A stretch of 64,000 bases of DNA from Pantoea latae (GTDB lineage Bacteria > Pseudomonadota > Gammaproteobacteria > Enterobacterales > Enterobacteriaceae). This document shows positions 62,301 through 64,000 of this stretch, in pieces. The stretch's first letter is position 1; the number at the start of each line of letters is the position of its first letter. Both the position numbers and the translations under genes were made by a program. The stretch lies in the NCBI RefSeq assembly GCF_002077695.1, contig NZ_MWUE01000016.1, positions 62,001-126,000 on the forward strand, read 5' to 3'. The notes below the pieces were generated by a model, which saw only the letters and a list, made by a program, of their open reading frames with translations, did not search any database and had not been told where the DNA came from.

Positions 62301-62488
62301 TGCGTCACAGAGTCCTGCAGCGTTTTCGCATCGGCGCCCGGATAAGCGGCACGAATCTGCACCGCCGGTGGAGCAACGTTGGGATATTGCTCGATCGGCA
62401 GTTTAAGAATCGATAGCGCACCCGCCAGCATCACGATGATGGCGATTACCCACGCAAAGATGGGGCGATCGATAAAGAACTTAGCCAT
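59333..62488 (-). CDS. acrB: RND multidrug efflux pump AcrB
   Basis: A 1051-residue proton-driven inner-membrane pump. The proton-relay Asp pair lies in the helix-4 segment [17 protein letters not shown], and the opening [26 protein letters not shown] is typical. It forms a trimer that works with AcrA and TolC to expel bile salts, dyes and antibiotics. It is two residues longer than E. coli AcrB. It lies 16 bases after acrA. Confidence 0.98.
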   Translation of the reverse strand: MAKFFIDRPIFAWVIAIIVMLAGALSILKLPIEQYPNVAPPAVQIRAAYPGADAKTLQDSVTQVIEQNMNGIDGLMYFSSNSDSSGNLQLTLSFESGTDPDIAQVQVQNKLQLAMPLLPQEVQQQGIQVQKSSSSFLMVAGFVSDDGSMTQNDISDFVASNIKDPISRTTGVGDTQIFGAQYAMRIWMDPAKLNNYQLTPVDVISAINTQNAQVAAGQLGGAPAAPNQQLNASIIAQTRLTSTDEFGKILLKVNTDGSQVRLRDVAKIELGGENYEVIARYNGKPASGIGIKLATGANALDTANAVKAELGKLQSTFPAGLKVVYPYDTTPFVKISIFEVVKTLFEAIVLVFLVMYLFLQNFRATLIPTIAVPVVLLGTFAIISAFGYSINTLTMFGMVLAIGLLVDDAIVVVENVERVMAEEGLPPKEATKRSMEQIQGALVGIALVLSAVFIPMAFFGGSTGVIYRQFSITIVSAMALSVLVALILTPALCATMLKPIKKGDHGKTTGFFGWFNRLFDKSTNHYVDSVGHIVRSTGRYLVIYLVIVVGMAYLFLRLPSSFLPEEDQGLLLAQAQLPAGATQERTQKVMDQITDYFLNKEKDSVKSVFTVNGFGFSGRGQNTGIAFVSLKPWDERSSSDLKVPAIAGRAMGALGQIKDAMVFPFNLPAIIELGNATGFDFELIDQNNLGHEKLTEARNQLLGMVAQHGDTLVGVRPNGLEDTPQYKLTIDQEKAQALGVSLSDINTTLGSAWGGSYVNDFIDRGRVKKVYVMGEAKDRMLPDDISKWYVRNSSGTMVPFSAFSSAKWQYGSPRLERYNGLPSMEILGQAAPGKSSGDAMNLMEELASKLPAGIGYDWTGMSYQERLSGNQAPALYAISLIVVFLCLAALYESWSIPFSVMLVVPLGVIGALIFTTLRGLSNDVYFVVGLLTTVGLSAKNAILIVEFAKDLMEKEGKGLVEATLEACRMRLRPILMTSLAFILGVLPLAISTGAGSGAQNAVGTGVMGGMVTATALAIFFVPVFFVVVRRRFGKNKAELEKGHPTEQSHQH

Positions 62489-62504
62489 GTATCAACGGCT
62501 CCTG

Positions 62505-63707
62505 TTAAGACGAAGATTTTTCAGCCTGAGGCTGAGATTGCGCGTTGGCGTCAGATTTCTGCTCGGCGGAGACTTCCTGCGGCGTCACCTGCGCGCCCGG
62601 TTTGGCGCGCTGCGTGCCGACGCTGATCACGCGCTCGCCCGCTTTCAGACCCGAGGTCACCAGCCATTTGTCGCCGATCGCCTGCGAAGCGTTGACGCTG
62701 CGCACTTCCACCTTGTTGTCAGCGCCGACTACCATCACGGTCGCCTGACCGGTCGGGGTACGCGCGACAGCCTGCTGCGGAACTAGCAGCGCATTCGGGT
62801 TGGTGCCTTCTTCCAGACGCGCGCGGACGAACATGCCCGGCAGCAGTTTATGATCCGGGTTCGGCACGATAGCGCGCAGGGTGATAGAGCCAGTGGTTTC
62901 GTCAACCGTGACGTCCGAGAACTCCAGCGTGCCTTTTTGCGCCGACTCACTGCCGTCCTGCATCAGCAGAGTAACGCTCGCTTTGCCGTCCACCTGCTTC
63001 AGCTGGCCAGATTCCAGCTCCGCGCGCAGACGCATAAACTCGTCGCTCGACTGGGTGACGTCGACATAGAGCGGGTCGAGCTGCTGCACAGTGGCCAGCG
63101 CGGTGGTCTGCCCACTCTGCACCAGCGCGCCTTCGGTGACGGACGATTTGCCGATGCGTCCGCTGATAGGCGAGGTCACTTTGGTATAGGCCAGATTGAT
63201 GCGGGCGGTTTCGACGTTCGCTTTCGCCACCTGCACGGCGGCGGCATTCTGCGCGGCGGTGGCCACGGCGTTGTCGTAATCCTGCTGGCTGATATATTTG
63301 GTGCCGAGCAGCGGCTTGTAACGGTTAACCGTCAGCTGCGCGATGCGCGCGTTGGCTTCCGCCTGCGCCAGATCGCCTTTCGCGCTGTCGTAGCTGGCCT
63401 GGTAGGTGGCGGGATCGATCTGATAAAGCGATTCGCCCGCTTTAATATCGCTGCCTTCCACGAAATTACGCTTCAGAATGATACCGGAAACCTGAGGACG
63501 CACTTCAGCCACGCGATAGGCGGAGGTCCGGCCCGGCAGCTCCGTGGTGATCTTCAGGGGTTCGCTTTTAAGGGTGACAACCCCCACTTCCGGCGGGTGT
63601 TGCTGGGCGGCTTGTTGGGATTTATTATCATCACATCCTGTTAACACAAAGCTGCCTGAAAGCATCAGGACGGCCGCCAGAGGCGCTAATCCTCTGTTTT
63701 TATTCAT
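62505..63707 (-). CDS. acrA: multidrug efflux periplasmic adaptor AcrA
   Basis: A 400-residue lipoprotein adaptor. The signal ends in VLTGC with Cys25. Membrane-proximal, beta-barrel, lipoyl and alpha-hairpin domains follow in the usual order (SGIILKRNFVEGSDIKAGESLYQIDP, VTSPISGRIGKSSVTEGALV). It bridges AcrB and TolC. I start at ATG 63707, which gives the signal peptide; it is divergent from acrR. Confidence 0.97.
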   Translation of the reverse strand: MNKNRGLAPLAAVLMLSGSFVLTGCDDNKSQQAAQQHPPEVGVVTLKSEPLKITTELPGRTSAYRVAEVRPQVSGIILKRNFVEGSDIKAGESLYQIDPATYQASYDSAKGDLAQAEANARIAQLTVNRYKPLLGTKYISQQDYDNAVATAAQNAAAVQVAKANVETARINLAYTKVTSPISGRIGKSSVTEGALVQSGQTTALATVQQLDPLYVDVTQSSDEFMRLRAELESGQLKQVDGKASVTLLMQDGSESAQKGTLEFSDVTVDETTGSITLRAIVPNPDHKLLPGMFVRARLEEGTNPNALLVPQQAVARTPTGQATVMVVGADNKVEVRSVNASQAIGDKWLVTSGLKAGERVISVGTQRAKPGAQVTPQEVSAEQKSDANAQSQPQAEKSSS

Positions 63708-63796
63708 AAATAAACCTCTAGTGTCCGATATCAATTGATCAATGGATCACAAACCGCTCAACCCATTGCTGCGCTAAAATCCGGGTCGTGCTATGG

Positions 63797-63820
63797 TACA
63801 TACATTCATAAATGTATGTA
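63797..63820. promoter_or_regulatory. AcrR operator between acrA and acrR
   Basis: A 24-base inverted repeat with perfect 10-base arms, TACATACATT and AATGTATGTA, around CATA. It matches the AcrR operator of E. coli and lies in the divergent acrA-acrR gap, 29 bases before acrR. AcrR bound here would repress both directions. Confidence 0.92.
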
Positions 63821-63849
63821 AACTTGCCAGTTTGTAATAAAAGTCCCCT

Positions 63850-64000
63850 ATGGCACGAAAAACCAAAGCCCAGGCCCTTGAAACGCGTCATCAAATTCTT
63901 GATGTGGCGCTTGCGTTATTCTCTCGCCAGGGCGTTTCTGCGACCTCGCTGGCAGATATTGCCGCGGCGGCCGGCGTTACGCGCGGCGCGATCTACTGGC
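63850..64000 (+). CDS. acrR: TetR-family repressor AcrR, N-terminal part
   Basis: The first 50 codons of AcrR, cut by the right window edge. The TetR helix-turn-helix is visible: [18 protein letters not shown], then [19 protein letters not shown]. AcrR senses drugs and releases acrAB repression. The missing C-terminal ligand domain cannot be assessed. Confidence 0.95.
   Translation, partial: MARKTKAQALETRHQILDVALALFSRQGVSATSLADIAAAAGVTRGAIYW

Overview
The window is a stretch of chromosome from a member of the Enterobacterales, most likely Erwiniaceae (Pantoea, Mixta or Erwinia type). Gene order follows the Escherichia coli tsx-to-acrR region almost gene for gene: queA-tgt-yajC-secDF, nrdR-ribD-ribH-nusB-thiL-pgpA, yajO-dxs-ispA-xseB, thiI, cyoABCDE, ampG-yajG, bolA, tig-clpPX-lon-hupB-ppiD, mdlAB, glnK-amtB, tesB, ffs, hha-tomB, acrAB-acrR. 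The DNA is GC-rich by eye. A cysteine desulfhydrase/regulator pair of the kind described in Pantoea ananatis points to that branch. The species is an inference; no rRNA or tRNA gene is present to test it.

Layout. 1-2160: the start of an acyltransferase-3 membrane protein (cut by the window edge), an inositol-monophosphatase-family enzyme and acpH. 2266-7747: queuosine tRNA modification (queA, tgt) and the Sec accessory complex (yajC, secD, secF). 7812-8827: lipoprotein YajI and the BON-LysM protein Kbp. 8999-13080: nrdR, riboflavin synthesis, nusB, thiL and pgpA in one run. 13077-13325: an unusual structured inverted-repeat element. 13331-17392: yajO, dxs, ispA, xseB on the minus strand. 17624-23800: thiI, yajL, panE, yajQ, an alcohol dehydrogenase and the exporter YajR. 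23933-28691: the cytochrome bo3 oxidase operon. 29141-31851: ampG, yajG, bolA. 32148-40948: trigger factor, ClpP, ClpX, Lon, HU-beta and PpiD, a protein-quality-control block with two recognisable sigma-32 promoters. 41088-46982: ybaV, fadM, queC, ybaE, cof, ccdA and its regulator. 47005-54506: mdlAB, nitrogen-regulated glnK-amtB behind a sigma-54 promoter, tesB, ybaY, atl. 54662-54774: the 4.5S RNA gene ffs. 54893-56014: hha, tomB and an unrecognised AT-richer gene. 56234-59229: a zinc-starvation island. 59333-64000: acrB, acrA and the first 50 codons of acrR.

The most interesting part is the zinc island. A Zur-type operator precedes a 34-codon single-helix membrane peptide, which is stop-start coupled to an ABC ATPase. 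A permease and a metal-binding periplasmic protein follow. Facing them is rpmE2-rpmJ2, which encodes low-zinc ribosomal proteins L31B and L36B and has its own Zur-type operator. Together they would import zinc and lower the demand for it when Zur is derepressed. The small peptide has no function that I recognise. The rest of the window is mostly conserved housekeeping DNA.
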